A stretch of DNA of 42,034 nt from Streptomyces sp. JJ66 (GTDB taxonomy: Bacteria > Actinomycetota > Actinomycetes > Streptomycetales > Streptomycetaceae), in the NCBI RefSeq assembly GCF_019303495.1, contig NZ_JAEVFI010000006.1, forward strand, positions 110,652 to 152,685, written 5' to 3'. The notes beneath the pieces were generated by a model. It did not search any database. It saw only the letters and a list, made by a program, of their open reading frames with translations, and was not told the DNA's origin. Positions 1 through 7,497 of this stretch are shown in pieces. The stretch's first letter is position 1. Each line of letters opens with the position of its first letter. A program made the translations under genes and the position numbers.

Positions 1-366
1 CAGCACGGTGACCGCCTCAGCCCGGCGGTCAGCGGCCATCTCCGCCCGCAGGGTGTCAGCGTCCAGGCGCGCCCAGTGCGGGAACGTCCCCGGACACCGG
101 CCAAGCCTGGGCCGGATCACGCCCAGCAGGACACCAGCGGCCGCCAGCAGCACCGCTGCCCCCAGCGCCCCGGCCACCAGCGCCGGAACGCTGAGAGACA
201 GACGCGGCAACGCGGTCCCGAGTCCGGCCAGCACCGCGCCGTTGAACGCGATCAACAGCGACGCCTTGGTATCGGTGCGGCCGATCTCCGCCTTCACATC
301 CGCCCGCGCCTCAGTGAGGTTCGCGTCCGTGCGGTCCGGTGTGGGGCTGTTGAACGGGGCGTTCAT
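1..366 (-). CDS. Pycsar-effector-like two-TM membrane protein (DUF5706-like), partial
   Basis: The frame opens with ATG at 366 and runs leftward off the window, so only the first 122 residues are seen. They contain the signature RTDTKAS (residues 30-36) followed directly by a hydrophobic segment (about 37-58) and a second one (about 61-84). This layout is typical of the DUF5706 / PycTM-type membrane effectors of the Pycsar anti-phage systems, in which cyclic pyrimidine nucleotides trigger membrane disruption. The start overlaps the stop of the upstream DUF6284 gene (ATGA), so the two are probably translated together. No pyrimidine cyclase is visible, but the window ends here. The C-terminus is unseen. 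In Streptomyces integrative elements such proteins occur without a recognised cyclase, so a defence role is inference. Confidence 0.7.
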   Translation of the reverse strand, partial: MNAPFNSPTPDRTDANLTEARADVKAEIGRTDTKASLLIAFNGAVLAGLGTALPRLSLSVPALVAGALGAAVLLAAAGVLLGVIRPRLGRCPGTFPHWARLDADTLRAEMAADRRAEAVTVL

Positions 367-620
367 GCGATCACCTCGGCAGGCTCGGCGGTCAGGCGGT
401 TGGTCAGGTCGCGGCGGGCGTGAAGGACGCGGCGCCGGGCTCGGCGAAGTCGCCGTTCGTCCAGCTCCGTAGCGGGCCGCTCCAGCAGCGAGATGTGTAC
501 GTCCAGCAGCTCGACTTCCGCGCGGATCAGCGGCATCTCGGTCTCGATGGCGTCGAGTTCGGCGGCGGTCGGCTCCACATCCAGCGGACCGACCGCCGCC
601 AGTGCGACGATGGGTTTCAC
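363..620 (-). CDS. DUF6284 family small protein
   Basis: An 85-residue charged helical protein that I recognise as the DUF6284 family of Streptomyces mobile elements. It has an acidic N-terminal half with TAAELDAIETEMPLI, then a basic stretch ERRLRRARRRVLHARRD (about residues 54-70), which suggests a helical hairpin. No catalytic motif is visible and the function is unknown. The start is GTG at 620, preceded by GAGAGGAG at normal spacing. The stop overlaps the start of the membrane-effector-like gene, so the two form a coupled pair. Confidence 0.75.
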   Translation of the reverse strand: MKPIVALAAVGPLDVEPTAAELDAIETEMPLIRAEVELLDVHISLLERPATELDERRLRRARRRVLHARRDLTNRLTAEPAEVIA

Positions 621-656
621 GGGTCGTAACTCCTCTCAGGGCGGACGGCCCGAACA

Positions 657-686
657 GCGGCCCCGGTGTTCGCCCACCGGGGCCGC
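657..686. terminator. Perfect GC hairpin upstream of DUF6284
   Basis: Arms GCGGCCCCGGTG (657-668) and CACCGGGGCCGC (675-686) form a perfect 12-bp stem with a 6-nt loop. There is no T-run, as is common for actinobacterial terminators. It lies just upstream of the leftward DUF6284 gene, so it could be an attenuator or the terminator of another transcript. A second hairpin (CCGCAGCCC / GGGCTGCGG, 792-812) lies further upstream. I see no convincing gene between 621 and 976. Confidence 0.5.
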
Positions 687-976
687 ACGCCGTCACACGG
701 GATGAAGCAGGAAAAGGACTCCGGCTCCCCACCACCCCGCCCGTACGGCAACCGCGCGAACGCGGCCCGGACGGGCAGGGGAGGCAACCGGCCGCAGCCC
801 AGTGGGCTGCGGAGGGGTTGAACGCGCGGACCTATGCCGCGCCGACCGCCTTATCGGAGGAGGCGGTGACCTCATCACGCTGTTCAGTTCTCAATCCACA
901 AGCGCTGTCTTTCGACCCGTCTCACGGGGCCGTCCGAGCGCACGGAACCAAGCCATCGGGATTAGTCCCGCTTGGT

Positions 977-1066
977 CAACTTGTTGGTACAAGCTGACTG
1001 AGAAGACTCTGACCCACAAGAGCAGCCGGTGTCAAGCGATGGGAGCCCGCATGTACCAACAAGTTG
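977..1066. promoter_or_regulatory. Inverted operator pair in front of the GntR gene
   Basis: The 15-mer CAACTTGTTGGTACA at 977-991 is repeated as its exact reverse complement at 1052-1066, with 60 bp between. The first copy also contains the small dyad CTTGT-TGGT-ACAAG (979-992), the type of site GntR/HutC repressors bind. The second copy ends 23 bp before the GntR start. This looks like an autoregulatory operator, comparable in principle to the KorSA operators of pSAM2-like elements. The pairing is seen directly; the regulator assignment is inferred. Confidence 0.7.
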
Positions 1067-1089
1067 CGCGAGTGCGTCATGATGGGGGC

Positions 1090-1860
1090 ATGAGCAAGCA
1101 GCCGAAGTACCGGCAAGTCGCGGACGCACTACGCCGCGAGATCGACAACGGCACCTACCCGCCCGGCTCCCGACTCCCCTCGGAAAGCGAGCTGTCAGCC
1201 CGGTTCGACGCTTCCCGGAACACGGTCCGCTCCGGGCTCGGTCTGCTCGTCACGCAGGGGCTCGTGACCTCTAGCCAGGGTCTGGGCTACGAGGTGACCA
1301 AGCACGAGGTCTTCGAACTCAACGCCTCACGCTTCGAGAACCTGAGCTTCCCGCAGCTCGGTGACGCCTACAACACCGACGTGACCAACGCCGGGCGTCG
1401 GCCGCATCAGACCTTCCGCGTTGAGATCAGACCAGCCCCGGGCGAGGTAGCTCAACGCCTCAGGATCGAACCTGAGTCACGAACTGTTCTGCGGTTCTGC
1501 CACCGTTTCGTGGACGAAGTGCCCTGGTCAACGCAGGCTACGCACTACCCGGCATGGCTGGTAGATGAGGCCCCACGGCTTGCTGAGCCCGGAGACATTG
1601 CGGAGGGGACGACCCGGTACCTGGCGGCTCACGGCATCGAACAGGTGGGGTACTTCGATGAAATCTCCACTCGCATGCCCACCCCGGAGGAAGCGCGGAT
1701 GCTGGAGATCGGTGCGGGCGTACCGGTTCTCCTGTGGACGCGCACCGGGTACACCTCCGACAAGCCTATCCGCTGCACGATCACTACGTTCCGGGGAGAC
1801 CTGAACCGGATGAACTACGAGATCGGGGATTTGTCGGCCCGAGAGAGCGAGGACCGGTGA
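1090..1860 (+). CDS. GntR family transcriptional regulator, HutC/UTRA type
   Basis: A 256-residue protein. Residues 1-70 form the GntR winged helix (MSKQPKYRQVADALRREI, then GSRLPSESELSARFDASRNTV). Residues about 80-245 form a UTRA-type ligand domain (LRFCHRFVDEVPWS, DEISTRMPTPEEARMLEI, VPVLLWTRTGYTSD). In Streptomyces integrative elements such proteins (KorSA-like) repress transfer and replication genes. The ATG at 1090 follows GGGGG; upstream codons in the same frame lie over the operator repeats and were not used. The stop overlaps the GTG of the acetyltransferase, so the two are coupled. The inverted repeats at 977-1066 suggest autoregulation. Confidence 0.9.
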   Translation: MSKQPKYRQVADALRREIDNGTYPPGSRLPSESELSARFDASRNTVRSGLGLLVTQGLVTSSQGLGYEVTKHEVFELNASRFENLSFPQLGDAYNTDVTNAGRRPHQTFRVEIRPAPGEVAQRLRIEPESRTVLRFCHRFVDEVPWSTQATHYPAWLVDEAPRLAEPGDIAEGTTRYLAAHGIEQVGYFDEISTRMPTPEEARMLEIGAGVPVLLWTRTGYTSDKPIRCTITTFRGDLNRMNYEIGDLSARESEDR

Positions 1861-2432
1861 TCGTCCGATCGGCGCAACCCGAAGACGTGGCCACGTTGCT
1901 TGCCTTCCGCGAGGAGGCGGCAGCGTGGCTGTCACAACTGGGGAGCGACCAGTGGCAGCGTCCTTACCCCGCCGACAGGCTCTTGGCGACGGTCGAGGCC
2001 GGGGCGGTCTTCATGCTGGACGACGGAGCCAAGACAGCCGCCACCATCACCGTGCACACCGAGGTGGAAAAAGGGCTGTGGACGGACCGAGAACTCAGTG
2101 AGCCATCCATGTTCGTGACCAAGCTGACCGTGACGCGCAGCTACGCGGGTCAAAACCTTGGTGGGAGGCTGCTCGATTGGGCCGGGGACCGTGCCTTCCG
2201 AGCCGGTGCCAAGTGGCTCAGGCTCGATGCGTGGACGACAAACGAAGCGCTACAGCGCTACTACACGTCGCAGGGGTTCGAGCATGTGCGCACGGTCCAC
2301 GAGGGGACGGCCGTGAACGGGGGACCCCGGGTCTCTGGATGGTTGGCACAGCGACGCACCGCGCTCCGTGATCACGGTTTCGTGGACGTGACGCATCCTC
2401 CGAGCCAGCTCGTTGGAGACGCACCTGAGTGA
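1857..2432 (+). CDS. GNAT family N-acetyltransferase
   Basis: A 191-residue GCN5-related acetyltransferase that transfers acetyl from acetyl-CoA to an unknown amine. The core acetyl-CoA signature is visible as VTRSYAGQNLGGRLLDWAGDRAF (about residues 90-112, an R/Q-x-x-G-x-G/A variant), followed by WLRLDAWTTNEALQRYYTSQGFEHV, the usual beta-5/alpha-4 ending with the YY-x-x-x-GF motif. The start GTG at 1857 overlaps the GntR stop (GTGA) and is preceded by GAGGA. This pair is a frequent cargo of Streptomyces integrative elements. The substrate cannot be deduced. Confidence 0.88.
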   Translation: MIVRSAQPEDVATLLAFREEAAAWLSQLGSDQWQRPYPADRLLATVEAGAVFMLDDGAKTAATITVHTEVEKGLWTDRELSEPSMFVTKLTVTRSYAGQNLGGRLLDWAGDRAFRAGAKWLRLDAWTTNEALQRYYTSQGFEHVRTVHEGTAVNGGPRVSGWLAQRRTALRDHGFVDVTHPPSQLVGDAPE

Positions 2433-2542
2433 CTAACTGAGCGACAACCGCCAAGATCACGGCTGGACGCGTGTGGACAATCACGGACACAGGCCCTTGG
2501 AACCAAAGGGAGAGATGCAGGGCCGCGGGCGGCCCGGCTTAG

Positions 2543-2587
2543 CTGATAAGGAAGAGGCCACAGGTTCAAGTCCTGTTAGCCCCACCA
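2543..2587 (+). repeat. 3' fragment of tRNA-Ile(GAT): attachment-site scar of the integrative element
   Basis: These 45 bases match, from memory, the last part of the Streptomyces tRNA-Ile gene from the anticodon loop (CTGATAA) through the T-arm (ACAGG-TTCAAGT-CCTGT) to the acceptor strand and encoded CCA (TAGCCCCACCA). The 5' half of the tRNA is absent: the sequence to the left (2433-2542) is unrelated and includes a GC palindrome at 2520-2535. Elements that integrate into tRNA genes leave exactly such a 3' duplicate at the end away from the integrase. tRNA-Ile normally lies between gyrA and tRNA-Ala, and tRNA-Ala follows here at 6913. The intact tRNA-Ile and the integrase should lie left of the window. 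Confidence 0.85.
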
Positions 2588-2594
2588 GCACGAA

Positions 2595-2626
2595 CGCCCC
2601 AGACCAAGCAAGGTCCGGGGCGTTTT
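2595..2626 (+). terminator. Rho-independent terminator after tRNA-Ile
   Basis: An 11-bp stem (CGCCCCAGACC at 2595-2605 with GGTCCGGGGCG at 2612-2622, one G:T pair) has a 6-nt loop and is followed by TTTT. It stands 7 bases behind the tRNA 3' end and is presumably the original terminator of the tRNA-Ile gene. Confidence 0.85.
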
Positions 2627-2701
2627 GCGTGTCTCTGTGCGTGACTGCCGATCTATCGGTCCGGAGCTCGTACCTATCGCAACCCACGCCCCTGGAGGGT
2701 T

Positions 2702-2744
2702 GAGGGTGACGTGTGCTCGCGGAGGCGCGAGCCGCATCACCCTC
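2702..2744. other. Nested inverted repeat in the gap before DLW-39
   Basis: Outer arms GAGGGTGA (2702-2709) and TCACCCTC (2737-2744) enclose inner arms GCTCGCG (2715-2721) and CGCGAGC (2726-2732). A 12-bp palindrome GCGGAGCTCCGC follows further right. The stretch 2627-2922 otherwise shows no gene. It may be a terminator or a structured leader of the DLW-39 transcript. Confidence 0.45.
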
Positions 2745-2922
2745 GTCGTATGGTGCTTGACCTCGCGGGGCGGAGCTCCGCGACTCGCACCCTCTTGCCG
2801 GCGCCCGGAGCGGGGGTATGGGCCGGGGACCGGAGGTCGCGGCGGGCGAGGAGTGTTACCCGGAGGTTGGGTATCATCGGGCCGCAGTAGGGTCTCGACG
2901 TCGTTGAAGGACGAGGTACGCC

Positions 2923-3057
2923 GTGAAGAAGCTCCTCCTGTTCGCGCTTGCCGCCATCGGCGGACTCCTCGTGTATCGCCAGATCCAGGCGGACCGTGCC
3001 GAGCAGGACCTGTGGACGGAGGCCACCGACTCCGTGCCCGCAGGCCCGGGTGTGTGA
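2923..3057 (+). CDS. DLW-39 family protein
   Basis: A 44-residue protein. It has a short hydrophobic N-terminus (KKLLLFALAAIGGLLVY), then a charged tail QIQADRAEQDLWTEATDSV that carries the DLW motif naming this actinobacterial family. It is probably a small membrane-anchored protein of unknown function. The GTG at 2923 follows GAGG at 2913. In Streptomyces it sits between gyrA/tRNA-Ile and tRNA-Ala, as here. A perfect-stem terminator follows it at 3081. Confidence 0.9.
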   Translation: MKKLLLFALAAIGGLLVYRQIQADRAEQDLWTEATDSVPAGPGV

Positions 3058-3080
3058 GTCCACCGCAACCCCCGTAGTTG

Positions 3081-3121
3081 ACGCCGAAAGCCCTGGCCGC
3101 CGTGGCCGGGGCTTTCGGCGT
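3081..3121. terminator. Terminator hairpin after DLW-39
   Basis: Perfect 13-bp arms ACGCCGAAAGCCC (3081-3093) and GGGCTTTCGGCGT (3109-3121), with further GGCC pairing inside the loop. It is placed 23 bases after the DLW-39 stop. Confidence 0.8.
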
Positions 3122-3251
3122 GTCCCGGAGTGGTGACGGTCAGGTGGACGACGGGGACGCGGTGGGCGGGGTCAGGGCAGGATGGAGCCCGCCCCGGTCG
3201 CCGCGCCGGGGCGGCAGACCAGCACGACGGACACGAGGGGGTGGCGACGCG

Positions 3252-4739
3252 ATGGCGAAGCGGCGCACGATGAGGACGGGGGCGGGGGCCGCCGTCGCTG
3301 TGGTGGCGCTCAGCGCGGCGATGGCCGTGCCGCCGGGCGCGGCGCTGGCGGCGGAGGTGCCGCGGTACGCGGTGGCCGACGACGCCGAGCCGGTGCGCGG
3401 CACCGAGAGCAGCGCTGAGGGCCCGGCGCTGGAACCGGGGCTCTACACCGACCGCATCGGTCCCGGTGAGACCAGGTTCTACAGCGTCACGCTGGACGAC
3501 TCCTCGACGGTGTACCTCAGCGCGACGGCCGCGCCCAAACCCGGTGCGGAGGTGGCCTCCTACGGCGAGGAGCTGACCCTGCGACTGGAGACCACGGACG
3601 GCCAGGAGTGCGACACCGGGGGCAGCGCGGGGTTCCACAACAACGGTTCGGCGTATCCCGTCAGCAGCTACGCGGGGCGGCGTGTGGGCGGAGGGATCGA
3701 CGTCTGCCAGGAGGCCGGGCCTTACCTGTTCTCGGTCAGCCGCACGAGCCCGGAGACCTCCGACCAGGCCGACTGGCCGGTGGAGATCGGCTACTTCGCC
3801 GAGCCCGGCCTGACGGGCAGCGTGCCCGGCCCGCCGCCCGCGCCGGACGACGAGGAGGAGGCGCCGACGCCGCCGTCCGGTCCGGCGGAACAGGCCCGGG
3901 GCGGCACGAGCTTCAACGACGCCGGTGCCATCGGCACGGGGGTGTGGAAGGACCGGCTGCACGCCGGGGAGTCCCGCTTCTACCGGGTGCCGGTGGACTG
4001 GGGCCAGCGGCTGTCCGCGCGGCTGGAGCTGCCCAACACCGCGCTCGCTGAGGACGCCTCGACCGGCTACCTGTCCGACGGGTTCGGGCTCCAGGTCTAC
4101 AACCCGGTGCGGGGGCAGCTCCACGATGAGGGGTTCGCGTCGTACCGGGGCAAGCAAACCGCCACGGAACTGCTGACCGCGCCCGTGGACTACGGCCGCC
4201 GGTTCGCCGACGAGGGACGCGGGTCCAGCATGGCGGGCTGGTGGTACGTGCAGGTGACACTGCACCAGGACCTGGCGGCCTTCTTCCCCGATGGCGCCCC
4301 GGTCACCCTGCGCACGGTCGTGGCGGGTGAGGCGAAGGAGCCGCCCGCGTACGACGGGGACGCCGTGGCCGCGGGCTTCGGCGTCACCGACGAGGACCGG
4401 GAGGCCGCCGCGGAGGGGCTGACGGCGGCCGAGGTGGCCGACCGCGCGGCCAAGCGGCGCATCGGGGTGATGGGTGTCGGCACCGGCACGGTGCTCGTCG
4501 CGGGGCTGGCGGTGTGGTGGCTCCTCGCCCGCCGCCGCGCCGTGCCCGCCCCAGCCGGGCCGGGCACGCTGACGGCACCCATGGAGCCGGGAGGTTACGG
4601 CTACCCGCAGCAGGGTGCGGGCCTGCCCGGGCCGACGCCGCCGGGCCAGGAGCGGGGAGATGGGTTCGGGCCGTCCCCCTCGGCGTTCGGCCCGGCGCCG
4701 GGCGGCTGGCCGCCCGAGGGGAACCGGCCGCAGCGGTGA
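3252..4739 (+). CDS. Secreted, C-terminally anchored protein with two PPC-like domains
   Basis: A 495-residue protein. Residues 1-36 form a signal peptide (basic MAKRRTMRTGAG, hydrophobic core, then GAALAA). Two similar beta-domains follow. The first has LYTDRIGPGETRFYSVTLDD (about 60-80); the second has WKDRLHAGESRFYRVPVDWG (about 232-250). Both carry the D-R-(L/I)-x-x-G-E-(T/S)-R-F-Y pattern of PPC-type domains. The C-terminus has one membrane helix (VGTGTVLVAGLAVWWLL, about 412-428), an RRR stop-transfer and a Pro/Gly-rich cytoplasmic tail. Its function is unknown. The ATG at 3252 follows GAGGGGGTGG and gives a proper signal peptide. It converges with the kinase gene 15 bp away, which hints at an envelope-sensing relation, but this is inference. 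Confidence 0.8.
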   Translation: MAKRRTMRTGAGAAVAVVALSAAMAVPPGAALAAEVPRYAVADDAEPVRGTESSAEGPALEPGLYTDRIGPGETRFYSVTLDDSSTVYLSATAAPKPGAEVASYGEELTLRLETTDGQECDTGGSAGFHNNGSAYPVSSYAGRRVGGGIDVCQEAGPYLFSVSRTSPETSDQADWPVEIGYFAEPGLTGSVPGPPPAPDDEEEAPTPPSGPAEQARGGTSFNDAGAIGTGVWKDRLHAGESRFYRVPVDWGQRLSARLELPNTALAEDASTGYLSDGFGLQVYNPVRGQLHDEGFASYRGKQTATELLTAPVDYGRRFADEGRGSSMAGWWYVQVTLHQDLAAFFPDGAPVTLRTVVAGEAKEPPAYDGDAVAAGFGVTDEDREAAAEGLTAAEVADRAAKRRIGVMGVGTGTVLVAGLAVWWLLARRRAVPAPAGPGTLTAPMEPGGYGYPQQGAGLPGPTPPGQERGDGFGPSPSAFGPAPGGWPPEGNRPQR

Positions 4740-4754
4740 GCCGGGACGGCCGGA

Positions 4755-6125
4755 TCAGCTCTGGGTGAGTCCCCACACGCCCACGGCGAAGCACAGCAGC
4801 GCGAGCACGAGCACCGGTACGGCCACCTTCACCGGCGGCCCCGGCCGCGAACGCGCCCTCATCGGGCCGCCGGAGGCCGCGTCGCCGGGCGCTGAGCCAC
4901 CGGGCACGGGTGCCGTGCCCGGGCCGCCCGGCGTGTCCGGGGCCGGGGCCGTGACCGGGAGCGCTCCCGGGCGGGAGGTCTGCGTGGGCTGGAGCGGTGT
5001 CGGCGTCGCACCGGGCGCGCCGTGACCCGACTCGTGGCCCGGTCCTGTGCCCAGGGGCGGTGACGGCTGGGTGGGCGGGGCCAGGTGAAAGCTGCCGGTC
5101 CCGGACGGACCGGACGGCGCGGACGACAGCCCGGGGGCAGTCGGCGCGGAGGGCAGCCCCCAGGCAGTCGCCGCCGTCGGCGGGCCCGCGGCGTCGGCGC
5201 TGGGGGCGGGGGCCGCGCCGGCCGGTTCGGGGCCGTCGGGGCCGTATCCGGGGGGCAGTGGTCCGATGTGGTCGAAGACCTCCAGCCCGTCCGCGGGCCG
5301 CTGCCCGCCGCCCGGCCGCACGGTGGCGTCCTCGTCGAGCAGTTCCAGCGCCGCGCCCAGCGCCTTACGGACACCCGTGGCGGTGCGGAACCGCGCCTGC
5401 GGGTCTGGTTGCAGCAGCCCGGCCAGCACCTGCCACAGTGGCTCCGGGACGCCCTCGGGCGCGTCGGGCACGCCGTGCTCGTAGGACAGCATCAGGGCCT
5501 GCGCGTCCGGCTGCTCGCCCCGCAGCAGAAACAGGGCGAGCAGCCCGACGGCGTACAGGTCAGCCGGGAAGTCCGGTTCGGCGCCCAGCAGTTGCTCGGG
5601 GGCGAAGTAGCCGGGCGTGCCGACGACGTACGCCGTCTCCGTCAGCCGCGGCTCACCCTTGCGCATGGCGATGCCGAAGTCGGACAGCCGCAGGTGCGGC
5701 CGCCCGGTGCCCGTCGCCTCCAGCAGGACGTTGGCGGGCTTGATGTCCCGGTGGACGACGTCTTCGGCGTGCACGGCGGTCAGCCCGGCCAGCAGCTGGT
5801 CCAGCAGCACACACACCAGGCGCGGCGGCAGCGGACCGTGGTCGCCGACGAGGTGCGCGAGCGAGCCGCCGCGCAGCAGGTCCATGGTGAACAGGACCTT
5901 GTCGTCGTCGGCGGCCCAGCTGGTGGGCGCGAGCACGTGCGGGTGGTCGATGCGCAGCGCCTGCTCGCGCACGAAGCGCAACAGGGCGTGGGCGTCACGC
6001 TGCTGGAGCACCTTCGCCGCCACATAACGCTTCCTGCGGTGGTCCCAGGCTCGCCAGACCGCGCCGACGCCGCCCCGCCCCACCGGGTCCACCAGCTCGT
6101 ACCGTCCCGCGAAGATCTCACCCAT
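4755..6125 (-). CDS. Membrane-anchored Ser/Thr protein kinase (Hanks type)
   Basis: A 456-residue kinase that phosphorylates Ser/Thr from ATP on the cytoplasmic side. The Gly-rich loop is VGRGGVGAV (15-23), the ATP lysine K38 (AAKVL), the catalytic loop HRDIKPAN (D127), the metal-binding DFG (D149) and the APE-like motif FAPEQ. After about residue 265 it is low-complexity Pro/Gly/Ala/Ser. One membrane helix (VAVPVLVLALLCFAVGVWGL) lies at the very C-terminus with almost nothing outside, so it lacks a PASTA or other sensor domain, unlike the PASTA kinase at 15422. ATG at 6125 follows AAAGGGCGG. It is convergent with the secreted protein. Substrates are unknown. Confidence 0.93.
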   Translation of the reverse strand: MGEIFAGRYELVDPVGRGGVGAVWRAWDHRRKRYVAAKVLQQRDAHALLRFVREQALRIDHPHVLAPTSWAADDDKVLFTMDLLRGGSLAHLVGDHGPLPPRLVCVLLDQLLAGLTAVHAEDVVHRDIKPANVLLEATGTGRPHLRLSDFGIAMRKGEPRLTETAYVVGTPGYFAPEQLLGAEPDFPADLYAVGLLALFLLRGEQPDAQALMLSYEHGVPDAPEGVPEPLWQVLAGLLQPDPQARFRTATGVRKALGAALELLDEDATVRPGGGQRPADGLEVFDHIGPLPPGYGPDGPEPAGAAPAPSADAAGPPTAATAWGLPSAPTAPGLSSAPSGPSGTGSFHLAPPTQPSPPLGTGPGHESGHGAPGATPTPLQPTQTSRPGALPVTAPAPDTPGGPGTAPVPGGSAPGDAASGGPMRARSRPGPPVKVAVPVLVLALLCFAVGVWGLTQS

Positions 6126-6235
6126 CGCGCTGTGCCGCCCTTTCCCGCTCGTGCCGCTCGCCCCGGTTCGTGCCGCTCGCCCTCCCCCGTGCCGCGCCTG
6201 CTCAGCACCACGGTGCCGGCTGGAGGCGGAAGGGT

Positions 6236-6784
6236 TCAGCCCTGGTGGGTCTCGTAGTGCTTCACCGCGTCCGCGGTCTTGCCCGCCCCGTACACCCGCA
6301 GGAACTCGGCCAGCTCCGGGTGGTCGGAGGCCAGCGTCTGCGAGGCGTGCAGAATGTCCTGGGCGTCGCAGATGGCACGCAGCAGCGACTGGATCTCGCG
6401 CACCGCCCGCTTGACCGTCGTCTGCTGGCCCGACGCACCGGCCGGTATCCCGCCGCCCAGCACGCTCTGACCGGCGGAGCGGCGGATCTCCTCCATGCGC
6501 CGGGTCGCGTCGGCCGCGCTCAGGTGCCCCCCGGAGACCTCACCGGCCAGCTCCTGCAACGCTTGCACCCGCTGGACCACGGCCGGGTTGCCGATCTTGG
6601 CCCGCTGCCCGCTCATCAGCTGCGACAGCATGGGCGCCGACAGCCCGAGCACGGTGGCCAGGCGCGCCTGGTTCAGGCCCAGGTCGTCGATCAGGCGCCG
6701 GAAGAGCGTGCCCAGCGGCTCGCCGTACCACGCGCTCTGCAGCTCCCGTGCCTTGGCCGTCGGGTCCTGCTGTGCTGCGTCCAT
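6236..6784 (-). CDS. Helix-turn-helix DNA-binding protein
   Basis: A 182-residue protein with an XRE-like HTH at about residues 24-60 (FRRLIDDLGLNQARLATVLG, then LSAPMLSQLMSGQRAKIGNP). It has a helical C-terminus (VKRAVREIQSLLRAICDAQD) that may dimerise. I recognise it as a conserved Streptomyces protein at this locus, without an assigned function. ATG at 6784 is preferred because AGGGGAG stands 5 bases upstream; an upstream in-frame ATG at 6838 would add 18 basic residues without a clear ribosome site. It lies just behind the kinase gene in the same direction. Confidence 0.8.
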   Translation of the reverse strand: MDAAQQDPTAKARELQSAWYGEPLGTLFRRLIDDLGLNQARLATVLGLSAPMLSQLMSGQRAKIGNPAVVQRVQALQELAGEVSGGHLSAADATRRMEEIRRSAGQSVLGGGIPAGASGQQTTVKRAVREIQSLLRAICDAQDILHASQTLASDHPELAEFLRVYGAGKTADAVKHYETHQG

Positions 6785-6912
6785 GAGTCTCCCCTGCTTC
6801 TCCCCTGTCCGCTTCGCGCCAGCGAACTTGCGGTGCATCCTACGGAGCCGTCCGGCCGGGGGCGATACCCGGTCGGATACGGGAGGCCGGAGCGGGTACT
6901 CTTGTGCGCGAC

Positions 6913-6985
6913 GGGGCCTTAGCTCAGTTGGTAGAGCGCTGTCTTTGCATGGCAGATGTCAGGGGTTCGACTCCCCTAGGCTCCA
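6913..6985 (+). tRNA. tRNA-Ala(TGC)
   Basis: A 73-nt cloverleaf. The acceptor GGGGCCT pairs with AGGCTCC (one G:T), the D-arm is GCTCAGTTGGTAGAGC, the anticodon loop TTTGCAT has TGC at 6946-6948, and the T-arm is AGGGG-TTCGACT-CCCCT. CCA is not encoded. tRNA-Ala next to tRNA-Ile downstream of gyrA is the conserved actinobacterial order. Confidence 0.97.
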
Positions 6986-6994
6986 CATGTGCAT

Positions 6995-7036
6995 AGCCCC
7001 TCTGATCTGCGGAAAAGCGGTTCGGAGGGGCTTTTT
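6995..7036 (+). terminator. Terminator of tRNA-Ala
   Basis: AGCCCCTCTGA (6995-7005) pairs with TCGGAGGGGCT (7022-7032, one G:T pair) and is followed by TTTTT. It is placed 10 bases after the tRNA. Confidence 0.88.
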
Positions 7037-7212
7037 GTGTGCTGACGTGTCAGCACGGGGGGTGCTGACGGCATTGCTGGGCGGCCCGATTTCTCGGGGT
7101 TTACAGGGGGCGTGCCCCCCGTCGTTCCCCTAGAACTCTGGGGTGGCCGGAGGGGCGGGTGGTTGGTCTCTTCGGGCTTGCTGGTTTCCTACTTGATTGA
7201 CACACTGGGGGC

Positions 7213-7497
7213 ATGTCCGAGACGAGGCACAACATCGGGGAGGGGCCGGCGACGCGGGTGAGCCTCTCCCTGCCCGAAGGGACCGCGGAGGCCATCCGTG
7301 CCCGGGTCGGGAAACGGGAGTTCTCCGCGTTCATCGCTGCGGCTGTCGAACGGGAACTGCGTGGGCACGTGCTTGATGAGTACCTGGCGGACTATGAGAG
7401 CCGTAAGGGTCCGGTCTCTGAGCAAGCGAGGCAGCGGGCGCGGCAGGTGTTCGACGAGGTGCTCGCCGAGGAAGACCAGTGGCCCGCCGCAAGCTGA
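7213..7497 (+). CDS. Antitoxin of a VapBC-like pair
   Basis: A 94-residue protein. The N-terminal strand TRVSLSLPEGTAEAIRARVG resembles a ribbon-helix-helix DNA-binding domain (about residues 14-50). The acidic C-terminal helix (QRARQVFDEVLAEEDQW) is the usual toxin-wrapping tail. It overlaps the PIN-domain toxin gene by 19 bases, the standard antitoxin-first layout. The ATG at 7213 follows GGGGG. Antitoxin binding to its own promoter is expected for the family; no clear operator dyad is visible. Confidence 0.75.
   Translation: MSETRHNIGEGPATRVSLSLPEGTAEAIRARVGKREFSAFIAAAVERELRGHVLDEYLADYESRKGPVSEQARQRARQVFDEVLAEEDQWPAAS

Noticed and set aside
693..878. Leftward 61-residue frame in the gap before the GntR gene
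   Set aside because: Low-complexity Arg/Pro composition typical of chance frames in GC-rich DNA, and it overlaps a hairpin.
7197..7202. TTGACA just before the antitoxin start
   Set aside because: It is only 10 bp from the ATG, so a -10 box would fall inside the coding sequence; it is unlikely to be that gene's -35.
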